Shown: positions 43,005 to 53,499 of the stretch, piece by piece
Position numbering within the stretch: position 1 is the first letter of the stretch
How the letters are laid out: every line of letters begins with the position of its first letter
From: Vombatus ursinus
Lineage: Eukaryota > Chordata > Mammalia > Diprotodontia > Vombatidae
Direction: 5' to 3'
DNA length: 64,000 nt
Assembly: GCF_900497805.2 (NCBI RefSeq)
Contig: NW_020949602.1
Span: 445,852-509,851, forward strand
Position numbers and translations under genes: made by a program
Notes under the pieces: generated by a model
The model's database searches: none
Told to the model about the DNA's origin: nothing
Seen by the model: the letters and a program-made list of their open reading frames with translations, nothing else

Positions 43005-43240
43005 GGCAGCCTTTGGTGTTGGAAACTGCCCTAGACTTGGAGCCAGAAGTTCTGGGTTCCAGACTTGGGCCTGCCACGTAAGTGCAAGCACGAGCACATT
43101 GTCACTCCTCTTGGACCTCTGGTTTTCCTGCTCTGAAAACTAAGGATCAGAGAACTTCTACTACCTCCCTCCCATTGCTCAGGGTGAAGTCAAGGTCTCT
43201 GAAAACTGAAAAATGTTCCATAAATGAACGTTAGTGCTCT
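43005..43240 (+). repeat. MIR3/THER1 SINE
   Basis: It reads ctagacttggagccagaagt, tctgggttccagacttgggc and ttggacctctggttttcctg. Confidence 0.65.
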
Positions 43241-43244
43241 TATT

Positions 43245-43575
43245 GCTTATCTCTAATTTGAATTGATTTAGACAGAGCCCTGAGGTTCATTTCAAGGAGT
43301 AAACGATGGCAGAGCCTGTGTTTATCCCTGGGAAACCACATCAGCTTTCAGAGGAGTCAATGGCTAGAGTCTCCTAGGAATGAGGGAAGGCTTATTCCCA
43401 GTCCCTGCAGGATAATGCGCTCAGGACCTCCCTGAGTCCTTCAAACACTGACAAGTGACCTCTGTCCAAACCCCATCTGAAGCTGTGGACGGAGGGACTG
43501 ATGTCAGGATTCACATCTCTGTGATACAGGGAGGTTATTATTCATGACAGGATTGACAACGCTCATATTACGCCC
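43245..43575. other. Intronic sequence without recognised features
   Basis: Repeat-poor intronic sequence; nothing coding is seen. Confidence 0.4.
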
Positions 43576-43579
43576 AGGG

Positions 43580-43790
43580 AAGGGAATAAGCATGTATTAA
43601 GTTCCTACTATGTGCCAGGCACTGGGCTACTCACATCTCGCTTGATCCTCACTACACCCCTGCTGTTATGAGCCCTCATTTTACAGTGCAGAGGTTAAAT
43701 GACTCGTCCAGGGTCACATAGCCAATAAGTGTTTAAGGTAGAATATGAACTCTCTGGCCCCAGTTCTCTATCCACTGTGCCACCTAGTTG
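43580..43790 (-). repeat. Antisense L2 tail scrap and SINE/MIR
   Basis: It reads agttcctactatgtgccagg, cctcattttacagtgcagag, cagggtcacatagccaataa and ctctatccactgtgccacct. Confidence 0.75.
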
Positions 43791-43794
43791 TCTC

Positions 43795-44020
43795 ATAAAA
43801 GAACAGAGCTGCCAGAAACAGAAAGGGCCTTAGGACAGAAAACATCAGAGCCAAGAGAGCCCTTAGAATATCGAATGGCAAAGCTGGAAGGGGTCTTTGA
43901 CTTACATTTATCCCTTTTGCCAAAAAGGAAATTGGGGTCCCAGGACAAGTACTTTGCCTCATGCTACACAGCGATTTTGGTGACAAAGCTCATCAAAGAA
44001 CCCGTGTTCCAATGCCCAGG
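43795..44020 (-). repeat. Tail-unit array (about three units) and antisense MIR body
   Basis: Units: gaacagagctgccagaaaca, ccttagaatatcgaatggca, aagctggaaggggtc. The body follows with ccaaaaaggaaattggggtc. Confidence 0.65.
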
Positions 44021-44139
44021 CTGGTGCTCAGAACTAAACAACACAATGATAAGCCTAATGCCCACCCTCAAACCCACTCTCACCCCCTGGCTGAGCCAGG
44101 AAAGTCTTTCTGTTTGTGACTCTGATCCCTGTCTGAACC

Positions 44140-44265
44140 AGTCAGTCAGTCAGCCAGCATTGAATAAGTTCCTACTATGCGCTCATGTAAATACAGGCCA
44201 ACCGCCCCCCTAAAAAAAAAACCCAGTCCCTGGTCTCAAGGAGCTCCTAGGATGGGGCAAGTAAT
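44140..44265 (-). repeat. L2 3' end, antisense
   Basis: It reads cattgaataagttcctacta and ccctggtctcaaggagctcc. Confidence 0.7.
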
Positions 44266-44390
44266 GGAGGGGCAAATGTTTATCTGGTGGCTACAGTAAG
44301 GCCAGCTCTGGACTGGGGCTGTGGAGGAGAAACAGAAGAGGAAAGCATGGCTCCTGGTTACAGTTCTCTTACCTCCAGGGAAGAAAAGTG

Positions 44391-44391
44391 T

Positions 44392-44435
<44 letters not shown>

Positions 44436-44530
44436 ACACACATAAATATACACACATATACTATATGTGTATATATGTGTGTGTACATACAGAGACAGAG
44501 ACAGAGAGAGACAGAGAGAGGGAGAGTATC
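44391..44530. repeat. (GT)n-(AC)n inverted microsatellite with GACA run
   Basis: About twenty GT units are followed by ACACACACAT, a TA-rich centre and GTGTGTGTAC, so 44431-44487 can fold back on itself. An agacagagacagagagag run follows to 44530. Confidence 0.9.
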
Positions 44531-44539
44531 CTCCACCTG

Positions 44540-45000
44540 GAATTTTCAACCTCCCATTTGGTACTTAAAACCCTTCACAATCTATTTCTTCTTCCAGTCT
44601 TATCTTCTCATCAAAATTCCCATTAATCCCTAGCATGTATCCTCTGTTCTATTCAAACAAACCTGTACGCAGCATTCCACCTCCCATATCCGCACTTTTG
44701 CCCTAGCGGTGCCCCATGCCTGACATGCACTCCCTGCCCTCTGCCACCTCTTAGAATTCCTACTTCTCTTCCAAATTCTGCTCAAGCGCCCTCCCCTACA
44801 CGCGGCATTCCTGATCTGCCCCTTTCTAATTGGCACTGCTCTCTCCTCCTGGCGTTACTCTACATAAGCCTTTTGCTTAAGGGTTGCGTCCCCCTAGTAA
44901 AATGTTAAGCTCCCACTATTTCCTTCTTGTCTTCGTAGCCTCTGCCCCAGTTTTCTACATAAGAACCTAACAAACATTTGTTGACTTAATGTGAATTGAG
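44540..45000 (+). repeat. L2 LINE 3' part
   Basis: It reads aaacccttcacaatctattt, tgccccatgcctgacatgca, ttctgctcaagcgccctccc and aacaaacatttgttgactta. Confidence 0.75.
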
Positions 45001-45389
45001 GTTTCTGGGCTAGAAGGATAATTCGTCCATACAGAAAGATAATGGGCAGCACCAGGGGGTTCTCTGAGCCTTGAGCCCTGGGCCTATCAATGGGCCTATG
45101 TTGCCTAAAAGGGCTCCAAGAGCTCATGGGAGGCGAACAGAACAGTAGGCCTGGCAACTCAGCCCCTAGTACGGTATGGTGTGACCCTGGGCAAGTGTAC
45201 TTCTCCGTGGCTCACTTTCTTTGTAAGATCACAAAATCATAGAGCTCAAAGGGACCCTAGAGGCTGCCATCTTATTTCCTCCTAGTACCCAGTAACAACG
45301 TGGATGGTGAAGATCTGGGCAAGTGAGATCTTTAACTAGATAAAGATCTGGGAGTCTTGTCATACTACAAGTTCAAGCTGGGTCAATGG

Positions 45390-45600
45390 TCTCTGTTAGA
45401 CTCTGGGGTTCCCGAGTTGAAAGACAAAATAGTTGTGAGTGGGAGGGAGCAAGGCCTCCAGCTGCCTGGGACTGTTGGCTATTCCCTGGGCTGAGTCAGC
45501 GCTAATGATCAAGTCTGATGTTTTCCTAGGAGACCCTGTCTCATTGGTGTTTGACTCTGACAATAGCAGTCAGAATGACTGAGTCAGGACAGGGATGAGT
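45390..45600. promoter_or_regulatory. Candidate regulatory island with AP-1/MAF-like sites
   Basis: It contains GCTGAGTCAGCGCTAATGAT, GACTGAGTCAGGACAG and CAATAGCAGTCAGAATGACT. TGAGTCAGC is a MAF/AP-1-type half site. No repeat is recognised here. Confidence 0.3.
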
Positions 45601-45639
45601 TCTGGAAGCAGAAAGATGATTGTTCCACTGAGTAACACT

Positions 45640-46085
45640 GAGGATGGAAGTGATTCAAACACTGAGGCAGAAATCTTGCCATCTGGGGGGCCAGAAATCA
45701 GGGAAGGTTTCCCAGAGGAGGTGGCCTCAGGGCAGGGCCTTGAAAATGGGGAAGGGCTTGCTGTTCAGCAGGCAAGAAGGGAGCTGAGAGGTGGGAATGA
45801 GGCCCAGAAATGGGAAGGAAGGAATGAAATCCAGGGACAGACACCTCCAGGCTGACTGAGCCCATGAAGGGGAGGAACACAAGATAAACTGCAGGCAGAT
45901 GGTGAGGGGCCTTGAATGCCAGGATCAAGAGTCTGAACTTTCTCCAGGAGACAGCCTCTGAAGACTTCTGAGCAGGAGAAGGGAAGGGCAAGAGCCTTGC
46001 ACAAGGAAGAGGACAAGCAACTGGCACGTGGATGGACTGGGAGGAAGAGACTGGACGCAGGGAGACAGGTTAAGAGGCTTGTCAG
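45640..46085 (-). repeat. L2 LINE fragment, antisense
   Basis: It reads ccagaggaggtggcctcagg, gcagggccttgaaaatgggg, aggtgggaatgaggcccaga and gagggaggccttgaatgcc-like sequence, as in the other antisense L2 copies at 18690 and 46280. An 86-codon plus-strand frame across it is not a gene. Confidence 0.6.
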
Positions 46086-46284
46086 ACTTAACTAGAAAGA
46101 GACCCTCGAGGATGCTGAGTGACTTAGAAAACCACAGGTTAACATCATCTATGTCCTGCTGTATTTTCAGTTATTCTACTAAACATTTCCCCACTATGGG
46201 CTCAGGCTGCACTGGGTGCGTGAAACCTCTGGCCTAAAGGCAGAGGAAATGAAAGCCTGAACAAGGGCCAGGGAGAGGAGAGTG

Positions 46285-47170
46285 TGGATTCAAGAGATGT
46301 TTATTAAGAGCCTACTGTATACAAGGCACTCTGCTAGGCACCCAGGTGCCATCCCTGTCCCCAGGAAGCTGTATATCCTCCTAGGGACAGAACACACAAG
46401 CTAATAAGTAAATGCAAGATAATGTGAAGAAGGAGAGAGTCTTAACAAGCTGGGTAATCCCGGAGGGCCTCCTGTAAGAGGTGGTACCTGAGCTGACCCT
46501 CAGAGTACATTAGAGATTTCAAGAGATGGAGGGGAGGGGCAGCTAGGTGGCACAATAGATAGAGTTCCAGCCTTGGAGTCAGGAGGAACTGAGTTCAAAT
46601 CTGACCTCAGACACACAACTCTTAGTAGCTGTGTGACTCTGGGCAAGTCACTTAACCCTGACTGACTCACCAAAAAGCAAAAAGCAAAAAAACAAATAAA
46701 AAAGAGATGGAGGGGAATACAGAGAGCGTTACGGGCATTAAGGACTGCTTTTGCAAAGAGACAGAGGAATGTGGAGTTCAAGTAACAGTGAACAAGCCAG
46801 GTTGGCTGAAATACAGAAGGCATGAAAATGATGAATGTGAAAAAAGTCTTGGAAGATGGTCTGAAGCCAGACCCTGAAAGGCTTTTCCACGCCACGCTGA
46901 TGAGCTGGCACTTTAAACCAAAGGTAAAAGGGAGCCAGTGAAGATTCCTGTACAGGGGAATGTAATTTTGGCAGCTGTGTGAAGGAGGGATTGGAGAGGA
47001 GAGAGTGAAGGCAGGGAGACCAGGGAGGAGGCCAATGAGAGGGGATGAAGGCTCCAACCAGGACAGTGACACTACTAGTAGTCAGTGGAGAGGGCAATGG
47101 ATAGGAGAGATGCTGTAGGCATGATCAGGAGGACTTGTCATTCAGGAGCCCCATGGAGGAGAGCCTTGCA
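46285..47170 (-). repeat. L2 LINE 3' half, antisense, split by a SINE
   Basis: It reads agatgtttattaagagccta, cccaggaagctgtatatcct and aagaggtggtacctgagctg. After the SINE: acagaggaatgtggagttca, ggagccagtgaagattcctg, gattggagaggagagagtga, aatgagaggggatgaaggct. Confidence 0.85.
46536..46701 (+). repeat. Marsupial tRNA-SINE with exact 15-bp target duplication
   Basis: It starts ggggcagctaggtggcacaa and ends in an A-rich tail with caaaaagc units. The 15-bp aagagatggagggga is present unchanged at 46521-46535 and 46702-46716. This exact duplication marks it as one of the younger insertions in the window. Confidence 0.95.
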
Positions 47171-47269
47171 GGAGGGACCGATCACCTCCTTTACTCCAGA
47201 AGGGTAGAAGCCAGGACAGAATGAGACTCGTGCCCCTGAAGCAGAAACAATACAACACAGAAGTCAGAA

Positions 47270-47740
47270 TACTTGACATTTCCATGCTCTGTGACCTCCA
47301 CAGTCACTGTGGCTGTCACTTATCTTTCCTAGCCCAGCGTTTCCTCATCTGTAAAATACGGAAGATGCTTGGATCATGGAGTCAGGCCTAGAAGGGATTT
47401 TAGAGGCTGTCTGGAACAAGCCCTTCATCTTATAAAGAAAATGAGACAAAGGGAGAGAAAAGGACTTCCCCAGGTCACACAGGTATGAAGTGTCAAAGCC
47501 AGATTCGAACCCTGACTCAAATCCACCTTTACTTTCACTGCACCAGCCTCCCTCTTCCCAGTTAGACGGACTCTAGGACGAGCTCATTTCAGTTCTGACA
47601 TTCTTCTATGTTCTCTGTAGAGCAGTGGACCAGGGAGGCCAAGACCCGGACTCAGTTCTCACTTCTGTTACTTATTGGCTGTATGAGCTGGGCAAGCCAC
47701 TTAATGACCTGAGTTTAGGCAAAGCACTTGCAAATATATC
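47270..47740. repeat. MIR copies in both orientations
   Basis: Positions 47280-47365 sense (gcgtttcctcatctgtaaaa). Positions 47370-47530 antisense (atggagtcaggcctagaagg, acttccccaggtcacacagg). Positions 47610-47740 sense (ccgga ctcagttctcacttctg, gagctgggcaagccactta). Confidence 0.7.
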
Positions 47741-47744
47741 TGCT

Positions 47745-47815
47745 GTTGATATATTGATATAACAATTAACATTAATTAATAAATTAATTAATATCTACTA
47801 TTGATCCAAAAATCC
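47745..47815. repeat. AT-rich run with TTAATTAAT units
   Basis: It reads acaattaacattaattaata and aattaattaatatctac. Confidence 0.8.
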
Positions 47816-47819
47816 ACAT

Positions 47820-48150
47820 TCTCTGTTCTAACATCCTAGCTTCTATTTTCCACCTTGATGTTACTGGCTCTGACATCCCCTGTTCTCAGGCCCCTCCCAG
47901 CTCTGACATCCCCTGTTCTAAGGCCTCTCCCAGCTCCTACATTTCCTGTTCTAAGGCCCCTCCCAGCTCTGACATCCTCTGTTCTAAGGCCCCTCCCAGC
48001 TCTGACATCCCCTGTTTTAAGGCCTCTCCCAGCTCCTCCATTTCCTGTTCTAAGGCCTTTCTCAGCTCTGACATTCTGATTTCTCTGATATTTCCTCTTC
48101 TAAGGTTCCTCCCACATTCCATGTTCTCAGGTTCTCCTCAGCTCTGACAT
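47820..48150 (+). repeat. 30-33 bp tail-unit array, sense
   Basis: About ten units of ctcccagctctgacatcccc plus tgttctaaggcc. Two alternating variants (cagctctgacatcccctg and cagctcctacatttcctg) again suggest a two-unit higher-order repeat. Confidence 0.88.
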
Positions 48151-48594
48151 TCTGTGGTCCTGTGCTTTTTCCCAGGGAATCTAGCAGGTCCAAACCCAAG
48201 TCTCTTTGAGCCCCAGGTAGACATTGGCCCAGGGGTCTGGGCAAGCTTCCAGAGATTCCTAGTTTTGACACCTGGAGGGAAATTATTCCAGGACACCTGG
48301 GGTCATTCCTCCCGCAGTGTTTATCCAAAGAATCCCTGCAGTTAGATGGGCTAGCTGCTGCCTCCCTCCGTTTTTCTGCTGCCCCCTGGCCCACAGCTGC
48401 TCACATCTGTTTCTTGAAGGTAATCCTATTCTGAGAGACGCTATTTCCAAATGCTCCGCGGCTCAGCAAGGGGTCCGCTACACCAGGGAAGGAGATAATG
48501 GGGGACTCATCAGCATCTCGCTAACACTTCTCCTTTTGGAAGACTTCCCTCTTAAAAATAGACACGGCATGCCTTCTGCAGGAAACAGGCAACT
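48151..48594. other. Intronic sequence without recognised features
   Basis: No named repeat and no gene is seen. Confidence 0.4.
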
Positions 48595-48800
48595 AATAAT
48601 AATAATAGCTCACATTTCCCTAGCGCCCGAAGGTTTGCAAGGCTCTGCTCCTCTAAGGAGAGAGTGCAAGGACGATCATCCCGATTTTGGAGGTGAGGAA
48701 ACTGAGGCCCAGAGACGGGAAGTCACTTATGCAAGGTCACACAGCTATTAAACGCCAGGTCCAGAATGTGAAGCCAGGCTCCTGACTCCAAAGTCTGTGC
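48595..48800 (-). repeat. MIR SINE, antisense
   Basis: It reads tagctcacatttccctagcg, ggaggtgaggaaactgaggc, ttatgcaaggtcacacagct and ctcctgactccaaagtctgt. Confidence 0.85.
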
Positions 48801-48809
48801 TTTTGTCTA

Positions 48810-48965
48810 CCATTTTTTTTTAAAGGCAATTGAGGTTAAATGACTTGCCCGGGGTCACGCAGCTAGGAAGTGTCAAGTGTTTGGTTTGAGGCCGGATTTG
48901 AACTTGGGTCCTCCTGACTTCAGGGCCAGTGTTTTATCTACTGCGCCACCAAGCTGCCAGGGGGC
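48810..48965 (-). repeat. Marsupial tRNA-SINE, antisense
   Basis: T8 tail side, then aaggcaattgaggttaaatg, acttgcccggggtcacgcag, aacttgggtcctcctgactt and ctactgcgccaccaagctgc. Confidence 0.9.
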
Positions 48966-49179
48966 AGCTGCAAACCCACTTGAGGGAGGGCTGCACTTGG
49001 AGAAGAGGGAAAAGGAGCTATTCATCACAGCCTGCCCAACAGCCAAGGACACAGGGCCAGACTAAGCTGGGAAGTGAGCCACGGTCGTCAGGACGTTTCT
49101 GAGGGTGCAGGTCAGGCCACCAGGGTCTGAGGTCCAGAGAAGCAGTCCGAGGTCCCAGAAGGAGAACGGTCAGGACTTC

Positions 49180-49385
49180 TATGGGGCAGTTCCTTGTCTC
49201 ATTTGGTCTTCAACAACAACTCTGTGAGGCAGATGCTATGATTCTCCCCATTTTACAGATGAGGAAACTGAGGTAGGCGGCGCCTAAGTGACTTGTGCGG
49301 GGTCACACAGCTTGTAGATGTCTGAAGCAGAATTCCAATTCAAGCTTTCCTGCCTCCAAGTCTGTATCTACTGAGCCACCTTGCT
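49180..49385 (-). repeat. MIR SINE, antisense
   Basis: It reads acaactctgtgaggcagatg, cattttacagatgaggaaac, ggggtcacacagcttgtaga and gtatctactgagccacctt. Positions 48966-49180 are unrecognised. Confidence 0.85.
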
Positions 49386-49489
49386 GTGGCCCACTGGAGA
49401 GCAGGAAGATGTAGGAGCCCCCAGATTTCAGCCTCTAGAATGGGCAAGTGATGCTAAACCCCAGAATCCTGGACCTCCAAGGACCAAAC

Positions 49490-49620
49490 TCACAGCCAAG
49501 TTGGAAAGAGCACTGAACGTGGAGTCTAAGGGCCAGAGTTTTGGGCAGGTCGCTAACCTTCCTAGCCTCAGTTTCCTCATCTGTAAAATAAGAGGTGACA
49601 CTACTAGGCATATACCCCAC
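49490..49620 (+). repeat. MIR fragment
   Basis: It reads ggaaagagcactgaacgtgg, agtctaagggccagag, cctcagtttcctcatctgta. Confidence 0.75.
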
Positions 49621-49689
49621 CCTAGGAGGTCAAAGAAAGCAAGAATCTAATCTAGCAAAACAGGCCTTTTTGTGGTAGCAAAAGAATAA

Positions 49690-49945
49690 CAGAAGGAAGG
49701 GTAAAAGCATTTATTAAGCACTTATTGTATGCCAGGCACTATGTGTAGTAAGACTTTTTACAAAAATTATCTTTTTACAAAAAAAATGTATACAAAAATT
49801 ATTTGATTCTCACACAAATCCTCCGAGGCTGGTGCTAATATTATCCCTATTTCACAGATGAGGAAACTGAGGCAGGCAGCAATGTCTGAGGCTGGATGTC
49901 TGGCCCAGCACTCTGTGCACTGTGGCGCCCCCTAGTGGCCTCCAT
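49690..49945 (-). repeat. Antisense L2 tail and MIR/SINE with a CTCF-like head
   Basis: It reads gcatttattaagcacttatt, tttcacagatgaggaaactg and ends with gtgcactgtggcgcccccta. The last part is the antisense SINE head. Confidence 0.75.
49924..49940 (-). promoter_or_regulatory. Strong CTCF-like motif in SINE head
   Basis: The minus strand reads GGCCACTAGGGGGCGCC, which matches the CTCF core CCASYAGRKGGCRS at every position. Confidence 0.55.
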
Positions 49946-49959
49946 TAAAGATTGAGCCG

Positions 49960-50220
49960 GGACCATAGAACTGGACAACATTCCTATTCAGAAAAAGTAA
50001 TGAAAAGATTTATATGAGCAAATGCAGAGGGACTTAAGCAGAACCAGGAAAATCACGTGCCGCTTCAGTAACATAAATGCAAAAGCAACAAACTCAAGGT
50101 GAACACTGCACGAGGCTGATGAGCAATAATCTTGGATTTGGAGAAGAGATGAGGAAAGGTGTCTTTATTGGACAAGTCGGGGGGGGGGGGACTTTGGGTG
50201 TGGAATCCTGCATACGTGTC
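49960..50220 (+). repeat. L1 3' fragment, diverged
   Basis: It reads gcaaatgcagagggacttaa, gcagaaccaggaaaatcacg and acataaatgcaaaagcaaca, then a G11 run at about 50180 and gggtgtggaatcctgcatac, which match the L1 3' end pattern seen at 52190-52560. Confidence 0.55.
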
Positions 50221-50374
50221 AAAGGCTGTCATTCTGTCCACTGGTTCTTTCAATCAACCAACAAGCATTTATGAACGCTGCGAGGGAAGCCCTTCTGGGG
50301 GTGGGAGTATCATGGAATGATCATGATGCTTAAAAAGGACAGCATAAAATGAGATTACACAATTGTATTTTCAT

Positions 50375-50425
50375 AACATAACATAAAATAAAATAAAATA
50401 ACTTTAATAAAATAAAATCATAAAC
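50375..50425. repeat. AATAA low-complexity run
   Basis: Repeated aaaataaaataaaataa words. Confidence 0.85.
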
Positions 50426-50439
50426 TTGATGAGATCTAG

Positions 50440-50560
50440 GGTCCCTTCTTGCCTGGAACCATCAGATCCCCAACAAATGCTACTGCAAAGAACTAAAGAA
50501 CTCTGGTGATGGAGAACTCACTACCTTTGGGGCCAAATGGTCCCTTTGGTAAATTGAAAC
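50440..50560 (-). repeat. L3/CR1 3' scrap, antisense
   Basis: It reads aactctggtgatggagaact and cactacctttggggccaaat. Confidence 0.55.
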
Positions 50561-50689
50561 ACACACTAGAAAACTGAGAAATATGAAAATCTAGTGGGCC
50601 AAAGATCAAAACAGCCGCTTGAGGAAAGAAACCCTTTATTTTTCTGAACCCAAAAGCCTAGACACGACGTGTCACTGAAGGAGAAGAGG

Positions 50690-51220
50690 ACTGGGCTTAG
50701 AGGGAGAAGACACGGGTTTTGGGAGGACAAGCACAAGTGTGAGACCTTGGTTAAGTCACTTAACTTTCCCCTTCCAGCTCTGAACCAGGCCGCTGTACTC
50801 TGACCTTCCTCCCACTGGAATTCAGACTCCGGACCCTAGCACCCCTGGGACTCAGGGCTTGGCACCTGGAATTAGGCCACCAATTCATCCCCCACCCAAC
50901 CACCCCCAAACCATGCTCCTGCCCCAGCCTACCTGTCCTCCTCCTTTAGCTTTCTTCTGAGTATTGTCTGCCCCTATAAGAAGGTAAACTCTGAGAAAAT
51001 GGGCTGCTTTCCTTGCTTGACTCAGAATGGAACATCTTGGAAGGGATAGTAGCAGGCACACAGTAGGCACTTAATTTATGTTTTCACATTTATTATCCTC
51101 TCTCAGTCTTCAGTTCTTGATCTGAAAATGGAGATGGAAATACTGTTCCTGCCCTCCCTCACAGGCTTGGCATGAATGAGGCACACTGAAGGCTCCAGAA
51201 ATGGGATCATTACTATCATT
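50690..51220 (+). repeat. MIR and L2 scraps
   Basis: Positions 50695-50790 MIR3 (ggttaagtcacttaactttc). Positions 50940-51085 L2 3' end (cacacagtaggcacttaatt). Positions 51095-51220 MIR-like (cttgatctgaaaatggagat). Confidence 0.55.
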
Positions 51221-51882
51221 ACCAAACTGAGATTTCTTGGGCCGGGTGCCAGACCTCAAGGCATCCTCTGAGGACCTGCCTGGCTGGAGGCAAGGAAGCT
51301 CGCCCCTAGGGTGAGCAGCTGGGACAGGGTTGGGGGAGTGGAGGTCACATCAGCTCCAGAAGGTGTCGTGCCACTCCACTGTGGTGAGGATGGATCACGG
51401 GAACATAGAACCAGCCATTCTCAAAACTATTAATATAGCAACTATTAATAACCATAGGAAAGAATGTTCCAAATCATCGAGAATAAGAAAACGCATATCC
51501 AAACACCTCTGAGGTTTCACCTCGCACCAAGAAACTTGGCAAAGAAGACAAGACAGGAATAGTCAATGCCGGAGGGGTTATGGGAGGACACGTACAACTA
51601 ATGCATTGTTGGTGGAGCTGCGAACTGGTCCAACCAGGCTGGAAAGCAACTGGGAATTATGTGTAGAAAGGGACAAAAATGTCCTTGGCCTTTGACCCAG
51701 AGCTCCCACAGCCAGGCATCCACCCAAAGGAAGCTGAAGGCAAAAACACTCAAACCCTGGTCCTCTGACTCTGGAACCACAAAGATATTGACATCAGCCC
51801 TTTTTTGCGGCTGGAAGCAATGGAAGCAAAATGAGGGTCAGTCAATCAGGAATGGCTAAACAAGCTGTGGTTTGTGGCTGTT

Positions 51883-52110
51883 GCTCAGTTGTTTATCCAC
51901 TCATGTTCGACTATTCGTGACCCCCTTTATGGGGAGTGGTTTGCCATTTCCTTCTCCAGCTCTTTTGACAGATGAGGAAACTGAGGCAAACAGGGTGAAG
52001 TGACTTGCCCAGGGTCACACACCTAGGAAGTGTCTGAGGCCAGATTTGAACTCAAGAAGACTCCAGGCCCAACCTTCTGTGCACTATGGCGCCCCCTAGC
52101 TGCCTCCCAA
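51883..52110 (-). repeat. Mar1-type marsupial SINE, antisense, inside L1
   Basis: It reads gttcgactattcgtgacccc, agtggtttgccatttccttc, ttgacagatgaggaaactga, gtgacttgcccagggtcaca and ends ctatggcgccccctagctgc. Confidence 0.9.
52087..52104 (-). promoter_or_regulatory. CTCF-like motif in SINE head
   Basis: The minus strand reads GGCAGCTAGGGGGCGCCA, which fits the second part of the CTCF core (SYAGRKGGCRS) but not the leading CCA. Confidence 0.35.
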
Positions 52111-52626
52111 ATTGTAGTAGATAAATATAATGGAGAATTGCTGCGCACAAGGAAAGATAAATCAGAAGAATGGAAAGACTTCTAAGAACTGATGCAGAGG
52201 GAGGTAAGCGCAACCAGGGAAGCAACATACACAACAGTGCCAACCATGTAAATGAAATGAGCGCAGATGGATAACCTATATCAGATCTCACGAAGGAGGG
52301 AGAGAATTAGGACCTCAAATTTTTATATAAAGAGAATGTTAAAAATTATTTTTACATATAATTGGGGGGAAAACAAAATATTATTTTTAAAAAAATGGAA
52401 ATTAGAACCACAACAAAAGAACAATTAAATACAAGGCTCTGTAATTATTATGAGGAAACCTGGCCCCAAAGAAGAGACTCAAGAAGATAGCTACTTTCTT
52501 CCCCTTTCCTTCTTTTCAGCGGTGGGGGGCCATGGGTGTGGAACACTATATACAACATCAAACTTCGGTGATTTGTCAGTTTTGCTGAGCTTTTTTCTTC
52601 CTTTTTTTTAAAAAAAAATCTATTAT

Positions 52627-52770
52627 AGGGGCAGGTAGGTAGCTCAGTGGATAGAGCTTAGGCCTTGGAGTCAGGAGGACCTGAGTTCAAATCTGACCTC
52701 AGACCAAACTTACTATCTGTGTGACCCTGGGCAAGTTATTTAACTCCAATTGCCTAAAAATAATAAAAAT
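52627..52770 (+). repeat. Marsupial tRNA-SINE, near the L1 end
   Basis: It reads gggcaggtaggtagctcagt, ttggagtcaggaggacctga, gtgaccctgggcaagttatt and ends with taataaaaataa. Confidence 0.88.
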
Positions 52771-53165
52771 AAGGGCTGGAAGGGACCAAATGTTTCATTT
52801 GACAGAGGTTCAAACTGGAGTCTAGAAAGGTCATAAGTTTTTCCCAAAATTACCCAGCCAGTATCATGCAGAGCCAGGATCTGAACCCAGCTCCTCCAGC
52901 TACAAATCCAGCCACCATATTCTAATTCCTTCTCTCAGTTATGTCTGCATCTGGGCTGTAAGGGCTCACGAGCTGGCACTAGACAGAATCCCCGGCGTGG
53001 CCTATCCTTATCCCCTCAATTGATTGATAAGAAAACAGAAGCACAGATGAAGGTAGTGATTTGAGGAAACTGAGGCAAATAGAGATTAAGTGACTTGCCC
53101 AGGGTAAGTGTCTGAGGCCGAATTTGAACTCGGGTCTTACCTGGGAAGTAAGCACTATTAGTCAC
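52770..53165 (-). repeat. Two antisense MIR/SINE copies
   Basis: Positions 52770-52930 read gggctggaagggaccaaatg and gagccaggatctgaacccag. Positions 53020-53160 read tgaggaaactgaggcaaata and ttgaactcgggtcttacctg. Confidence 0.7.
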
Positions 53166-53189
53166 AAGTAATAACAGCTGGTTTTTAGG

Positions 53190-53235
53190 GAGAGAGCAAC
53201 AGAGAGACAGAGAGAGACAGGTAGAGAGACCCACC
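53190..53235. repeat. GA/GACA microsatellite
   Basis: gagagagcaacagagagaca and similar words. Confidence 0.75.
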
Positions 53236-53294
53236 CACACACTGATTCTAGGCTATAGATACACACACGCACCTCAGCAGGGTATCTGAAGCCC

Positions 53295-53475
53295 TTCATT
53301 ATCAAACACAAACCTACCTTTCCAGGCAGAGTCCCTGGAGCGGGGTTCGATCCCTAGCTCTGTGCCCTACTACACGTGGGACTCTGGGCGTCAGTCTCCT
53401 AGTCTGCCCAGATGAGGCGGCTGGACTGGATGGCGTCTGGGGTCCCCCCAGCTCCACATCACTGACCCAGGATCC
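53295..53475 (+). repeat. MIR3 SINE
   Basis: It reads gggttcgatccctagctctg, cagtctcctagtctgcccag, ggctggactggatggcgtct. Confidence 0.7.
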
Positions 53476-53499
53476 TTCACGTTCGGTGTTCTAGCCAGA

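Larger units (their letters stand above)
51405..52625 (+). mobile_element. L1 3' fragment, split by an antisense SINE
   Basis: It covers the L1 ORF2 end and 3' UTR: gaataagaaaacgcatatcc, tgcattgttggtggagctgc, tttgacccagagctcccaca, then after the SINE tgatgcagagggaggtaagc, acatataattggggg, gtgtggaacactatatacaa and cagttttgctgagctttttt. It is more diverged than the element at 23670. Confidence 0.8.
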
